Origin: an uncultured Alphaproteobacteria bacterium
GTDB taxonomy: Bacteria; Pseudomonadota; Alphaproteobacteria; Caulobacterales; Hyphomonadaceae
Assembly: GCA_903842595.1 (NCBI GenBank)
Contig: CAIMMO010000002.1
Coordinates: 1-64,000, forward strand
Direction: 5' to 3'
DNA: 64,000 nucleotides
Under the pieces are notes generated by a model. That model saw only the letters and a list, made by a program, of their open reading frames with translations, made no database searches and was not told where the DNA came from. Shown piece by piece: positions 23,109 to 32,417 of this stretch. The position numbers and the translations under genes are program-made. Position 1 is the first letter of the stretch. Each line of letters starts with the position of its first letter.

Positions 23109-24470
23109 CTAATTGTCATTTTTCCCGCCGCCCGCATCGTCTGCATCCGCCGTCACCCGCGAAGGCGTTGGCGATGAAGCCGGCGGAGGCGGATTGTACC
23201 TGTTCCCCCCCGAAGGCGGCGGAGGCGGAGGGCTGGAGTTCCGAACCTGAGACGGCCCAGACGCCGGAGGCGGCGACGAACTCGGATTACGGAACAGTGA
23301 CGGCGCAGACGCCGGAGGCGGCGGCGATGCGGCGGGTGGAGGATTGTAGCGGTTGCCGCCTGCCGAAGCCGGCGGAGGCGGGGGTGACCGGGGAGGCAGC
23401 GGCGTAGCGCCCGGCGGTGGCTTCTGCCCGCCGAACAGCGGTGGATAGGTGTTCGGTGCGTTATTGTTGTTGCGATCATCGCGCTCGCGCGCCCGGGGCA
23501 TGCCATCGCCCCCGCCATAGCGCCAGCCACGATCCCAGTGATGGTCGTAGTAGCTGTTCCAGCCATACCCGCGCCCGCCGCGGATCCAATCGAGCCGCTG
23601 CCATGCCGTGTCGTACCACACCCCCCAGGGGTACGTGCGGCGATACTCCTCGTAGGCCCAGATATCGTCCATCATGGCCGCGTAGCGCCAGGCTTCGTAG
23701 TCGCGTTCGCGCAGGTCCGAGATCTGGCGCGACGCTTCCACGCGCCAGCGGCCCCAGGGCTGCGACTGCAGATAGAAGTCGTAGGCCCCGATAGAGTTGT
23801 CAGCGAGAGCGCGGCGCCACGCCTCGTCGTCGCGGCGGTAGATCAGATCAATCTCGATGCGCGCCTCGTCCAACCATTCCGACCGCGGATAGGCGCGGAC
23901 GAATTCCTCGATCTCAACGGGCGAGCCAGAGCGCTTGGCTTTCATGAAGGCGCCCTGGTCGGTCTTCCACAGCGCGTCCAGACGCGCACGCGCATTGGCA
24001 GCGTTGGCGCCGCGCGGCCAGTCATCAAGGAAGACTTCGTAGCTTTCAATCTGGTCGATCGCCCGGACTTCGGCCCAGTCGGCCTTTTCTTCGGCAGCGA
24101 GACGGGGAGCGGCCAGGACCGCGCGGCGAGCATCAGCCGCCTCGGCATTCGCGCCCCACGGGAAGCGAGCGAGGTAGGCGACATAGCTGTCTTCCGTATC
24201 CGACCGCTTCGCTGACGTATAAGCCTCCGCCTCGATGCGGATCAGTTCGTCCGTGCGACGCTGGGCGTTGACGACGTACTGTCCATCGGGGTGGACGCGC
24301 ATGTATTCCGCATAGGCTGGCGGGGTGTCGATCCGGGCCGCCTGGCTCCAGTCCATCTGGTGAAGCTCTTCCGGCGTCGGGCCGGTTTCGCACGCGGCAA
24401 GCAGGGCGAGCGCAGAAACTGCGGCGGCGAGCCCGGCAAGCCGGCGATGGCGCTTCGTATGCTCAGACAT
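23109..24470 (-). CDS. Repeat lipoprotein with Pro-rich C-terminal half
   Basis: Lipoprotein of 453 residues (lipobox LLAAC, Cys27). Residues about 40-300 contain six copies of a roughly 44-residue unit starting near 51, 95, 143, 187, 229 and 272. Each reads like aY..YL...P.G.....A...L, e.g. SYVAYLARFPWGANAEAADAR and AYEEYRRTYPWGVWYDTA, with a conserved W..A between units. The C-terminal 130 residues are Pro-rich with two NRYNPPP modules and look disordered, able to span cell wall or bind SH3-like domains. The same unit occurs in the TIR protein at 43262. ATG 24470 has AGGA seven bases upstream. It is divergent from the acylase gene and adjacent to PBP1A, so an envelope role is likely but unproven. 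Confidence 0.75.
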   Translation of the reverse strand: MSEHTKRHRRLAGLAAAVSALALLAACETGPTPEELHQMDWSQAARIDTPPAYAEYMRVHPDGQYVVNAQRRTDELIRIEAEAYTSAKRSDTEDSYVAYLARFPWGANAEAADARRAVLAAPRLAAEEKADWAEVRAIDQIESYEVFLDDWPRGANAANARARLDALWKTDQGAFMKAKRSGSPVEIEEFVRAYPRSEWLDEARIEIDLIYRRDDEAWRRALADNSIGAYDFYLQSQPWGRWRVEASRQISDLRERDYEAWRYAAMMDDIWAYEEYRRTYPWGVWYDTAWQRLDWIRGGRGYGWNSYYDHHWDRGWRYGGGDGMPRARERDDRNNNNAPNTYPPLFGGQKPPPGATPLPPRSPPPPPASAGGNRYNPPPAASPPPPASAPSLFRNPSSSPPPASGPSQVRNSSPPPPPPSGGNRYNPPPPASSPTPSRVTADADDAGGGKNDN

Positions 24471-24613
24471 GATCCAGTCCTCCCGGGTCTCAGGACTACA
24501 TGACGATTTATGAACGGGAGTGGAATGGCAACAGCCGCCGTGCACCCAAACTGGCGCGCTTGACGAATGGCCTGCCAGAGCGCCCCATCCGCCAAAAGAA
24601 ACCGGAGGAAACC

Positions 24614-26881
24614 ATGCCGACAAGACTGCTCAGCGGAGTTGCGGCCGTCGCCCTGCTCGCCTCTTGCGTTGGCGCGCCCGGGGCTGGCGATGGGGGCATG
24701 TCGGCGGAAATCAGGCGCACCGCCTTTGGCGTGCCGCATATCAAGGCGAACGACTATGCCGGACTTGGATACGGCCTTGGCTATGCGGCAGCGGAGGACA
24801 ATGTCTGCGAAATCGCGGAGCGCTTCCTGACCGTCTCGGGCGAACGCGCGAAATTCCTGGGCCGCGGCGAGAACGACGCCAATCTCAACAGCGATCTCTA
24901 TCACAAGCGCCTGATCTCCAGCGGCGAGCTTGAAAAGCTGCTAAACGGACCAGCCGGCTCACCGGACACGCCGAGCGCAGATGCCCGCGCCATGGCGCGC
25001 GGCTACGCCGCTGGCTTCTCCCGCTACGTGCGGGAGACGGGCCTCGCGAACATCGCTGACCCACGCTGCAAAGATGCTGGCTGGGTGCGGGAACTGACCG
25101 AGACGGATTACTGGCGACACCAGCTTGCCGGACAAGTCATCATGCAGCTCAACGGCGTGGTGAGCGCGCAGCCGCCGGGTGTGGGCGATCAGGCGTCAAT
25201 CGCGGACGATCCCTTAATCGAGACCACGCAGCTCGGCAGCAATGCTTACGGGCTTGGCAAAGAAGTGACGCAGTCCGGGCGCGGCATGCTGCTCGGCAAC
25301 CCGCACTACCCGTGGGACGGCATGAACCGGTTCTATAGGATGCACCTCACCATTCCAGGTAAGCTGAATGTTGTCGGCGCCGGCCTCGTCAGCAACGCAT
25401 CGGTCGGCATCGGTCACACCGAGCATATCGCGTGGACCCACACCGTCTCGACGGCGCGCCGCTACGGCATGTTCGAGCTGACGCTCGATCCGAACGATCC
25501 GACGCGCTACATGTATGACGGCGTCTCCACGCCGATGACCAAGCTTGACGTCATGGTCGAGGTCAAGGGCGAGGCGCCCGTCGCGCGCTCGCTCTATTCG
25601 ACACGCTTCGGTGCAGTGATCGAAACACAGACCTTCCCGTGGACGAAGACGCAGGCTTATGCTCTGCGCAACATCCCCCAAGGCGTTCGTTCGGCTGACC
25701 AGTACATCGCACTGTGGCAAGCGAAGAATGTGCGGGAGCTGAAGTTCGCGCTCGGCAAGTATCAGGCGACGGGATTCAATACGACCGCCGTGGACGCGGG
25801 CGGAGAGTCCTTCTTCGGCGACATGGGCATGATGCCTAATGTATCGAAAGTGCTTGGAGACCGCTGCGCCAAATCAGACCTGGCGAAAAAGCAATGGGCC
25901 GAGACCCGCGTGCCCGTGCTCGATGGGTCGACCTCCACCTGCGAGTGGGCAACGGACCGCGACTCCACGGCCCCGGGCGTTTTCGGCGCGAACAGCACGC
26001 CGCATCTGTTCCGCTCAGACTATGTCAGCCAGAGCAATGACAGCCACTGGCTGACCAACCCGAACCAACCGCTCGCCGGCTTCAGCCCGATCTTCGGCGA
26101 CGAAGCGACGCCGCGTTCGCTCCGCACGCGGCTCGGCATCGACATTGTCAATGACCGCGTGGCCGGCAAGGACGGGCTGCCAGGATCAAAGTTCAACCTC
26201 GTAACACTTCAAGGCGCCCTCTATCAGAACCGCCACCTCGGCGCAGAGATGGCGCGCGACGATCTCGTGAAGCACTGCAAGACGTTGGGCGACGAAAAGC
26301 TCGGCCCCGCCTGCGCCGCGCTTGCTGGCTGGGACATGAAGGTGAACCTCGACAGCCGGGGCGCACACCTGTTCCATCTGTTCGCCGAGAATGGCGGCCT
26401 GCAGTTCAAGGTCCCCTTCAACCCAGCCGACCCGGTCAATACGCCGAACACGCTCGATGTCGCCAACCCGAAAGTGACCGACGCGCTGCGCAAGGCGGTC
26501 GATCGCTTGGCCGAGCTTCGCATCCCCGTCGACGCGCGCCTTGGCGACGTCCAGCGCGAGAGCCGAAACGGCGAACGGATTCCTATCCATGGCGGCGCCG
26601 GCCCGGAGGGCGTCTTCAACGTGATCACGGTGGAAAGCCTTGAGCCCGAACTTGGCTGGACCAGCATCCGGCATGGCTCAAGCTGGATCATGACGGTCGA
26701 GTTCACGCCCGACGGACCGAATAGCCAGGGCATTCTCACCTACTCACAATCCGTGAACCCGAACTCGCCGAACTATTCCGACCAGACGCACGCCTATTCG
26801 CGAAAGCAGTGGGACGACCTGCGTTTCAGTGAGGAGGAGGTTGAGGCGGGGACGCTCTCACGGAAGAGGATTTCAGAATAA
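24614..26881 (+). CDS. Penicillin acylase-family (AHL acylase-like) Ntn hydrolase, lipoprotein
   Basis: Exported N-terminal-nucleophile hydrolase of 755 residues. The signal MPTRLLSGVAAVALLASC has a lipobox, so Cys18 would be lipidated. The alpha-chain region begins IRRTAFGVPHIKA, a hallmark of PvdQ/QuiP-type acylases. After the spacer, QLGSNAYGLG carries the catalytic serine (Ser209) exposed by autocleavage, and GNPHYPW, GHTEHIAWTHTVS and a late Asn-containing block complete the fold. Known members cleave acyl-homoserine lactones, pyoverdine acyl chains or penicillins; which applies here is not visible. GGAGG lies right before ATG 24614. Lipid anchoring is unusual among the well-known members, which are soluble periplasmic. 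Confidence 0.88.
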   Translation: MPTRLLSGVAAVALLASCVGAPGAGDGGMSAEIRRTAFGVPHIKANDYAGLGYGLGYAAAEDNVCEIAERFLTVSGERAKFLGRGENDANLNSDLYHKRLISSGELEKLLNGPAGSPDTPSADARAMARGYAAGFSRYVRETGLANIADPRCKDAGWVRELTETDYWRHQLAGQVIMQLNGVVSAQPPGVGDQASIADDPLIETTQLGSNAYGLGKEVTQSGRGMLLGNPHYPWDGMNRFYRMHLTIPGKLNVVGAGLVSNASVGIGHTEHIAWTHTVSTARRYGMFELTLDPNDPTRYMYDGVSTPMTKLDVMVEVKGEAPVARSLYSTRFGAVIETQTFPWTKTQAYALRNIPQGVRSADQYIALWQAKNVRELKFALGKYQATGFNTTAVDAGGESFFGDMGMMPNVSKVLGDRCAKSDLAKKQWAETRVPVLDGSTSTCEWATDRDSTAPGVFGANSTPHLFRSDYVSQSNDSHWLTNPNQPLAGFSPIFGDEATPRSLRTRLGIDIVNDRVAGKDGLPGSKFNLVTLQGALYQNRHLGAEMARDDLVKHCKTLGDEKLGPACAALAGWDMKVNLDSRGAHLFHLFAENGGLQFKVPFNPADPVNTPNTLDVANPKVTDALRKAVDRLAELRIPVDARLGDVQRESRNGERIPIHGGAGPEGVFNVITVESLEPELGWTSIRHGSSWIMTVEFTPDGPNSQGILTYSQSVNPNSPNYSDQTHAYSRKQWDDLRFSEEEVEAGTLSRKRISE

Positions 26882-26960
26882 AGCGGTGCGCTCGCCTGCC
26901 GTTGTGCCTTCATGCCCGTCTTGTGCGTTTTTACACACGGGTCGGCGATTGAAGCATTGC

Positions 26961-27447
26961 ATGTCAAAAAAGCTCCCCAATGACCCAGAGACCGTGTGGA
27001 AAACCATGAAGAAGGTGGGGGTGGCGATGATCGTCACGCACAAGGACCGCAAATTCGACGGCCGCCCGCCGCAGGCTTTCCCTGAACCGGACGTCGGAGA
27101 AATCTACTTCATGACGGACCCGCAGCCCATGATCGACGAGATCAACGCCAGGCCGCACGTGTAGCTCAGCTTTGCCGACGTCGGCGGAAATGACTGAGCT
27201 GGGATCGATGGGCAAGCTGTTGTGACCAACGACCGCGAGAAGATCCGCGAGCTGTGGACCCCCTTGGGCCAATGCATTCTGGGAGAGTCCGGAAGAACCC
27301 AGCACCCTGGTCATCGATGTCACGCCGCATCACGCCCTTTGCTGGCCAGTGCCGAACCGGGTGGCGACCATGATCGCCATGCTTGCGCGAGTCGTGAGCG
27401 GCAAACCGCCCAGCCTCGGAAAATCCGGCAAAGTCGAGCTGACCTGA
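26961..27447 (+). pseudogene. Broken general-stress / pyridoxamine-phosphate-oxidase-like gene
   Basis: ATG 26961 gives MSKKLPNDPETVWKTMKKVG and VAMIVTH, then EIYFMTDPQPMIDEINARPHV and a TAG. In the same frame LSFADVGGND follows, then a second stop and GIDGQAVVTNDREKIRELW. A one-base shift near 27272 restores AFWESPEEPSTLVIDVTPHHAL and MLARVVSGKPPSLG to the TGA at 27445. Together these rebuild an FMN-binding split-barrel protein of the general stress protein 26 type. About 20 central residues after VTHKD also seem missing. Two nonsense codons and one frameshift make it a clear pseudogene. It lies in the gap between the acylase and uup genes. Confidence 0.8.
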
Positions 27448-27503
27448 GCCAGTCCTTCTCTACCACGGCTTGACCTCTCGCTCCTCTTCCTGTCCATGCG
27501 CGC

Positions 27504-29327
27504 ATGGCCGGACCTCCGATTGCTGTTCTTCGCGGCGTGATGCTGACGCTGGGCGCTGCGCCCCTGTTCACGGGCGTGGACCTTGCGTTGGCGCGCGGGG
27601 AGCGGATGGCGTTGGTCGGGCGTAACGGCGCCGGCAAGTCGACCCTGATGCGCATCCTTGGCAGGGCGATCGAGCCGGACGATGGCGAGGTCTTCATGCA
27701 GCCGGGCGTTGTTGCGCGCCACCTGCTGCAGGAGCCGGATTTCGCCGGCTATGCCACCGCCCTGGATTATGTGTCAGACAAGCTCGACCCGGACATGTTC
27801 TATCGCGCGGAGTCGGAACTTGGCGCGTGGGGCGTTCCGTTTGAGCTCGATCTCGCCAAGGCATCGGGCGGACAGTCACGCCGGATCGCCCTGGCTCACG
27901 CGTTTGCACATGACCCCGACATCCTTCTGCTGGACGAGCCGACGAACCACCTTGACGTTCCGGCAATCGAACTGCTCGAACAGGAGCTCAGGGCGTTTCG
28001 CGGTGCCGCCCTTATCGTCAGCCACGACCGGCGCTTTCTCGAGAACGTGTCCACGTCCGTGGCGTGGTTGCGCCAAGGCGTCGTGCGCCAGATGGACAAG
28101 GGCTACACTGCCTTCGAGGAGTGGGCCGAGACCGTCGAAGCCGACGAGGAGAAGGCGTTCGACAAACTCAACGTACAGCTGAGGGCCGAAGAGCGCTGGA
28201 TGGCGCGCGGCGTCACGGCGCGCCGCAAGCGCAACATGGGCCGCGTACGCAAGCTGCATGACATGCGCTCGGAGAAGCTGCAGCGCCGCATTGCGCTGAA
28301 TGACGCCGCCAGCGCCGCGACGCTTGCCATCGATTCCGGCGCGCAGTCGGGACGACTGGTGATCGAGGCCAAGGGACTGACCAAGCAGTTCCAGACGTCG
28401 GGCGGCGTACTGCCGATCGTCAACGATCTCTCGCTGCGCGTCATGCGGGGCGATCGGCTTGGCCTTGTCGGCCCCAATGGCGCGGGCAAGACGACGCTGT
28501 TGCGCCTGCTGCTCGGCCAGATCGAACCGGACAGCGGAAGTCTTCGCCTCGCGAAGAATCTCGACATCACCTATCTCGACCAGACGCGCGCCACGCTGAG
28601 CCCTGAGAACACGCTGTGGAACACGCTGGCGCCGCTAGGTGGGGACCAGATCATCGTGCGCGGCTACCCCAAGCATGTCGCCGCCTACGCAAAGGATTTC
28701 CTGTTCGAGAGCCGTCAGCTGCACCAGCCCGTTGGCGCGCTGTCGGGCGGTGAACGCAACCGGCTCACCCTCGCGCTGGCGCTGGCAAAGCCGTCCAACC
28801 TGCTGATCCTGGACGAACCGACGAACGACCTCGACATCGAGACGCTTGACCTGCTCGAGGACATGCTGGCCGAGTATGATGGCACGCTCCTGCTGGTCAG
28901 CCACGACCGGGCCTTCATCGACAATGTGGTTACTTCCGTGTTGACGCCGCAGGGCGGCGGGCAATGGCTGGAAACGCCAGGTGGCTATACCGACTATCTC
29001 GCCCAGGCTGGCGCCGCCTCGGCCGCGACGCGGCGCACGGCCCACAAGACGCTGCCCCCGATCGCGCCTGCGGCAAAAGCTCCGGCCGCCAAACTGAGCT
29101 ACAAAGAAGCGCGGCGGCTGGACGAACTTGAGCGCCTCATGCCGGAACGCCAGGACGAGATCACGCGGCTCGAGGACGAGATGGCTGACTCTGCGTTGTT
29201 TACCAAGGATCCAAAGGCGTTTCATGCGCGGGCCAACCGGCTGGCGGCGGCGCGAACCGAGCTCGCGGCGCATGAAGCCGAATGGATGGCGCTTGAAGAA
29301 AAGCGCGAGGCTCTGGCCAGGGGCTGA
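27504..29327 (+). CDS. uup: ABC-F family ATPase, Uup-like
   Basis: Cytosolic ATPase of 607 residues with two nucleotide-binding domains and no membrane part. First domain: Walker A GRNGAGKST, signature SGGQSRRIALA, Walker B LLLDEPTNHLD. A linker with a basic helix (RKRNMGRVRKLHDM) follows. Second domain: GPNGAGKTT, LSGGERNRLTLA, LILDEPTNDLD. The tail from about 540 on (LERLMPERQDEITRLEDEMA) is the coiled-coil C-terminal domain typical of Uup. ABC-F proteins act on ribosomes or branched nucleic acids; Uup limits precise transposon excision and affects ribosome assembly in E. coli. Complete, intact motifs. Confidence 0.9.
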   Translation: MAGPPIAVLRGVMLTLGAAPLFTGVDLALARGERMALVGRNGAGKSTLMRILGRAIEPDDGEVFMQPGVVARHLLQEPDFAGYATALDYVSDKLDPDMFYRAESELGAWGVPFELDLAKASGGQSRRIALAHAFAHDPDILLLDEPTNHLDVPAIELLEQELRAFRGAALIVSHDRRFLENVSTSVAWLRQGVVRQMDKGYTAFEEWAETVEADEEKAFDKLNVQLRAEERWMARGVTARRKRNMGRVRKLHDMRSEKLQRRIALNDAASAATLAIDSGAQSGRLVIEAKGLTKQFQTSGGVLPIVNDLSLRVMRGDRLGLVGPNGAGKTTLLRLLLGQIEPDSGSLRLAKNLDITYLDQTRATLSPENTLWNTLAPLGGDQIIVRGYPKHVAAYAKDFLFESRQLHQPVGALSGGERNRLTLALALAKPSNLLILDEPTNDLDIETLDLLEDMLAEYDGTLLLVSHDRAFIDNVVTSVLTPQGGGQWLETPGGYTDYLAQAGAASAATRRTAHKTLPPIAPAAKAPAAKLSYKEARRLDELERLMPERQDEITRLEDEMADSALFTKDPKAFHARANRLAAARTELAAHEAEWMALEEKREALARG

Positions 29328-29446
29328 GTTAGCCGATAGCGGCAGGCCAGCCGATTTTCAGGGTCCGATTCAGAAATTCCGCCGCTGCAGCAAGCTGTTT
29401 TTTAACCGTGGCTCGTTAGTGTTTCCTTGCTCAGGGAGACTTCCAC

Positions 29447-30544
29447 ATGGCGGCCAACGCCAACAATTTCGCGCTGCTGCTTGACCTCGCCAAGGAAGGC
29501 TCGAGCGAAAAGCGGCGTGAACTCTTGCGCCAGATCACGGATGTCTTCCTGGCCCAGCCGAGCAACCGCTCGGAAAAAGAGGCTGTGCTGTTCGACGAGA
29601 TCGTCAGCGCCGTCGCTTCCGACCTTGAAACGCAAGTTCGAATTGAGCTGTCACGCAAAATCGCCGACACGGTAGCGCCCCTCCGGCATACGGCGCGCCG
29701 CCTGGCCATGGATGAAATCGCGGTCGCCCGTCCGGTGCTGGAGCGGTCACGCGCGCTCACCAACGATGACCTTCTCGAAGTGATCGACAAAAAAACGCAG
29801 GACCACATGCTGGCCGTGACGAAGCGGCCGGACATCGGCGAGAAAGTATCCAGCGCACTTGTGAACAAGGGCGAGGATCACATCGTGGCCTCGCTGCTGC
29901 AGAACGCCACCGCCAAGATCGACCACAAGACCTACGCCCGCGTCGCCGAACGCGCCGAGGCAAGCCCGGTTCTGCACGCCCCCCTGGTACGCAACGCGAA
30001 TGTCCCGCTCGACATACTGAACAACGTCTATCTCCGTGTCGAGCTCGACCTGCGTCGCGAGATCATGCGGAAATTCCACGGCGTTTCCCCCGCCGAACTC
30101 GAAGCCGCGCTGGAAGTCAGCCGTACGCACCTGTCTGCAGCCTATGGCGCACTGCCGCTCGACTACCCGCAGGCCAGGGAACACATCACCAAGCTGACGC
30201 AAGCGGGCACCTTGAACCCCGCCATGCTGGTTCAACTGCTGCGTGAAGAACACCACACCGCCTTCCTGATCGCGTTCGCCCAGCTGGTGGACGTGGACTT
30301 CGAACTCGGCCAGCGCCTCGTAGAAGCGCAGGACCTCGACGCACTGGCGATGCTTTGCCGTGGCGCGGGTTTCGATCGCGGCCTGTTCGTGACGATCTGC
30401 GTCATGATCGGCGACGGCGAAGGCGGCCTTAGCAAGACCGAGGAGTATGGTCAGATCTACGAACTTGTGCCTGTCGCCGCCGCCCAGCGCGCGCTGCGAT
30501 TCTGGAAGGTGCGTGCGAAGAACAGCAACGCGCAAGCAGCCTAG
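29447..30544 (+). CDS. DUF2336 domain protein
   Basis: Soluble protein of 365 residues. The N-terminal two thirds are helical repeats (KRRELLRQITDVFLAQ, IRIELSRKIADTVAPLRH, PVLERSRALTNDDLLEVI) matching DUF2336, an alphaproteobacterial family with HEAT-like helices. In the better studied alphaproteobacterial members the domain is linked to stress or cell-cycle signalling, but that link is weak. GGGAGA lies a few bases before ATG 29447. No catalytic motif seen. Stands alone between uup and the DUF262 gene. Confidence 0.85.
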   Translation: MAANANNFALLLDLAKEGSSEKRRELLRQITDVFLAQPSNRSEKEAVLFDEIVSAVASDLETQVRIELSRKIADTVAPLRHTARRLAMDEIAVARPVLERSRALTNDDLLEVIDKKTQDHMLAVTKRPDIGEKVSSALVNKGEDHIVASLLQNATAKIDHKTYARVAERAEASPVLHAPLVRNANVPLDILNNVYLRVELDLRREIMRKFHGVSPAELEAALEVSRTHLSAAYGALPLDYPQAREHITKLTQAGTLNPAMLVQLLREEHHTAFLIAFAQLVDVDFELGQRLVEAQDLDALAMLCRGAGFDRGLFVTICVMIGDGEGGLSKTEEYGQIYELVPVAAAQRALRFWKVRAKNSNAQAA

Positions 30545-30678
30545 GCAAGCCTCCGGGATATCGCGTCCGGCGAGTTTCGCCCGGATGCGCGATAGTCTCT
30601 CGCCCATTAGCAGTTACGCAATTGCTCGCTTCTGACCGCTCGCATAGTGTCCGAGGGGCCGGGGGGAGAGGGACGTCT

Positions 30679-32415
30679 ATGCCTAATCCCGTCATCCGCT
30701 CGCAGGCGATCAGCATTGGCGAACTTCTCCGGCTTGGCTCTTTCAAACCGGCTCGCGTGCAGCGCGACTATTGCTGGAAAGAGAATCAGCAAGCCTCCCT
30801 CCTGCAGGACCTGATCTCCGCGTTCGGCGAATTTGGCATCGATCCAGAAGCCGAACCGGACCCTGACCCCGAAACGCACGACGTCGGCGCCGATACCCGC
30901 TTTGAGATCGCCACCTTCAACCGTGAGCTGGAGGCCACCGAGCCCTACGTTTTCGTTGGCACCGTCGTGTTGCACCAGGCCGCACAGCATTTCGACATCT
31001 ATGACGGCCTCCAGCGCCTCACCACCTTCACCGTGTTCTTCGCCGTGCTGCGCGACCTGATGGAATCAGATCGCAAGCACCCCGTGAACACGCTGCTCGC
31101 AAACGAGGCCGGCATTTCGCGGCTCAGCCTGCCGATGAAACACAACACTCTGGAGGCTGACATCCTCGCGCCCGGCCGCACCGCAAAGCGCCATCGCCCA
31201 CATCCACAGCTGACAGAGGCGAGTTACTGCCTGCGCACATGCGTGAACACGGCGCGCTCCATGCTGAAAGGGTGGTCGCCTCGTCGCCTGGCTGCGTTCA
31301 CCGCCTTTCTCACCGACGGCGCCATCGTCACTGTGACCCGGATATCCGACCGCCGCATGGCGGGGAAGGCGTTCGTCAGCATCAACTCCGGCGGCCTGCC
31401 CTTGAAGCCCGAAGAGATCGTCAAGGGCCAGCTGATCGATCTCACCTCGTCCCTGCCGGACGCGGACGACCAGGCCAAGCGCGTGCTGAACGTTTGGAAC
31501 GGCATCCAGGACGATCTCGGCCCCGAGGCGTTCGACGATTTCCTGCGCTCGGTCGACTTCATCGAGCGGCGCATGCCACAGTCGTCAGATTATTCGATCC
31601 AGCTGATGGAGCACATCCGCCGCCAGTATCCCGGCCAGGCCGGCGTGCGCTGGGCCACTGATTTGCTGTTGCAGTATCGTTCTGCCTTCAAGTGGATCCG
31701 CGAGGAGAACAACGCCGAGATCGCGGATGGCGTTCACGCCAGCCTGCGCCGACTTCAGCTGCTGAAGTGGGACCAGTGGCGCGCCTATGCGATGCTGCTG
31801 CGGATGAAATCCAATCCGGCCGACTTGCCCCACCGTATCGATACCCTCGATCGTATCTGCTTCGCCCTTACCGTGTCCACGCCTGACCCACGCCGCCTCG
31901 CCGAGATGATGGGCCGGCGCATCGAGCGCTTCGCCCGCGGCTCCTTCGGCAAGCAGGCCGGCTTCTCCTTCACCACCGCGCAGAATGAGCGCCTCATCCG
32001 GAACCTCTCCGGCCCGATCACGGAAAGCCCGAGGCGCTCGACGATCATGCGCTGGATCGAGGCTGCGATGCATGGTGAACGCGTTCCGCGCTATCTCGTG
32101 GACGGGCGCTCCTCAGTCGAGCACGTCTATCCGCGCAATCCTGAGAACAACTGGACAGCCTTCGAGAACGGGCTCGAATTCAACGAGCTCGCCACCCTTC
32201 GCGAGATGATCGGCAATCTCTGCGTCCTGCCAGAGGATGAACTCGGCAACGCGCCCTTTGACGAAAAGCGAAGGGCATACGCCCGCTTCCGCAGCCGCTT
32301 CGCCAACGATATCGCCAGGCAACGTCAGTGGTCACCCGATGCGGTCCGTGAGCGCACCAGGCGCATCGCCGACACCACGCTGAAATTCCTAGATCTTGAA
32401 GTTACGGCGATTTAG
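30679..32415 (+). CDS. DUF262-DUF1524 protein (GmrSD/SspE-like), altered DGQQR motif
   Basis: Protein of 578 residues. N-terminal DUF262 domain: ISIGELLRLG, ARVQRDYCWKENQ, FVGTVVLHQ and IYDGLQRLTTFTVFFAVL. C-terminal DUF1524 HNH-type nuclease domain: SSVEHVYPRN (His482), LREMIGNLCVLPEDELGN and FDEKRRAY, the expected His...Asn pattern. Family members include type IV modification-dependent enzymes (GmrSD) and SspE, which nicks DNA in phosphorothioate-linked phage defence. The signature is DGLQR (109-113) in place of DGQQR, so the first Gln needed in many members is Leu. No modification genes are adjacent. Start: a GGGGGGAGAGGG tract lies six bases before ATG 30679. Confidence 0.82.
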   Translation: MPNPVIRSQAISIGELLRLGSFKPARVQRDYCWKENQQASLLQDLISAFGEFGIDPEAEPDPDPETHDVGADTRFEIATFNRELEATEPYVFVGTVVLHQAAQHFDIYDGLQRLTTFTVFFAVLRDLMESDRKHPVNTLLANEAGISRLSLPMKHNTLEADILAPGRTAKRHRPHPQLTEASYCLRTCVNTARSMLKGWSPRRLAAFTAFLTDGAIVTVTRISDRRMAGKAFVSINSGGLPLKPEEIVKGQLIDLTSSLPDADDQAKRVLNVWNGIQDDLGPEAFDDFLRSVDFIERRMPQSSDYSIQLMEHIRRQYPGQAGVRWATDLLLQYRSAFKWIREENNAEIADGVHASLRRLQLLKWDQWRAYAMLLRMKSNPADLPHRIDTLDRICFALTVSTPDPRRLAEMMGRRIERFARGSFGKQAGFSFTTAQNERLIRNLSGPITESPRRSTIMRWIEAAMHGERVPRYLVDGRSSVEHVYPRNPENNWTAFENGLEFNELATLREMIGNLCVLPEDELGNAPFDEKRRAYARFRSRFANDIARQRQWSPDAVRERTRRIADTTLKFLDLEVTAI

Positions 32416-32417
32416 CT

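Noticed and set aside
23109-23500. Tandem DNA repeats in the Pro-rich region as a mobile or CRISPR-like repeat
   Set aside because: They encode the Pro-rich protein tail and are irregular; a coding explanation suffices.
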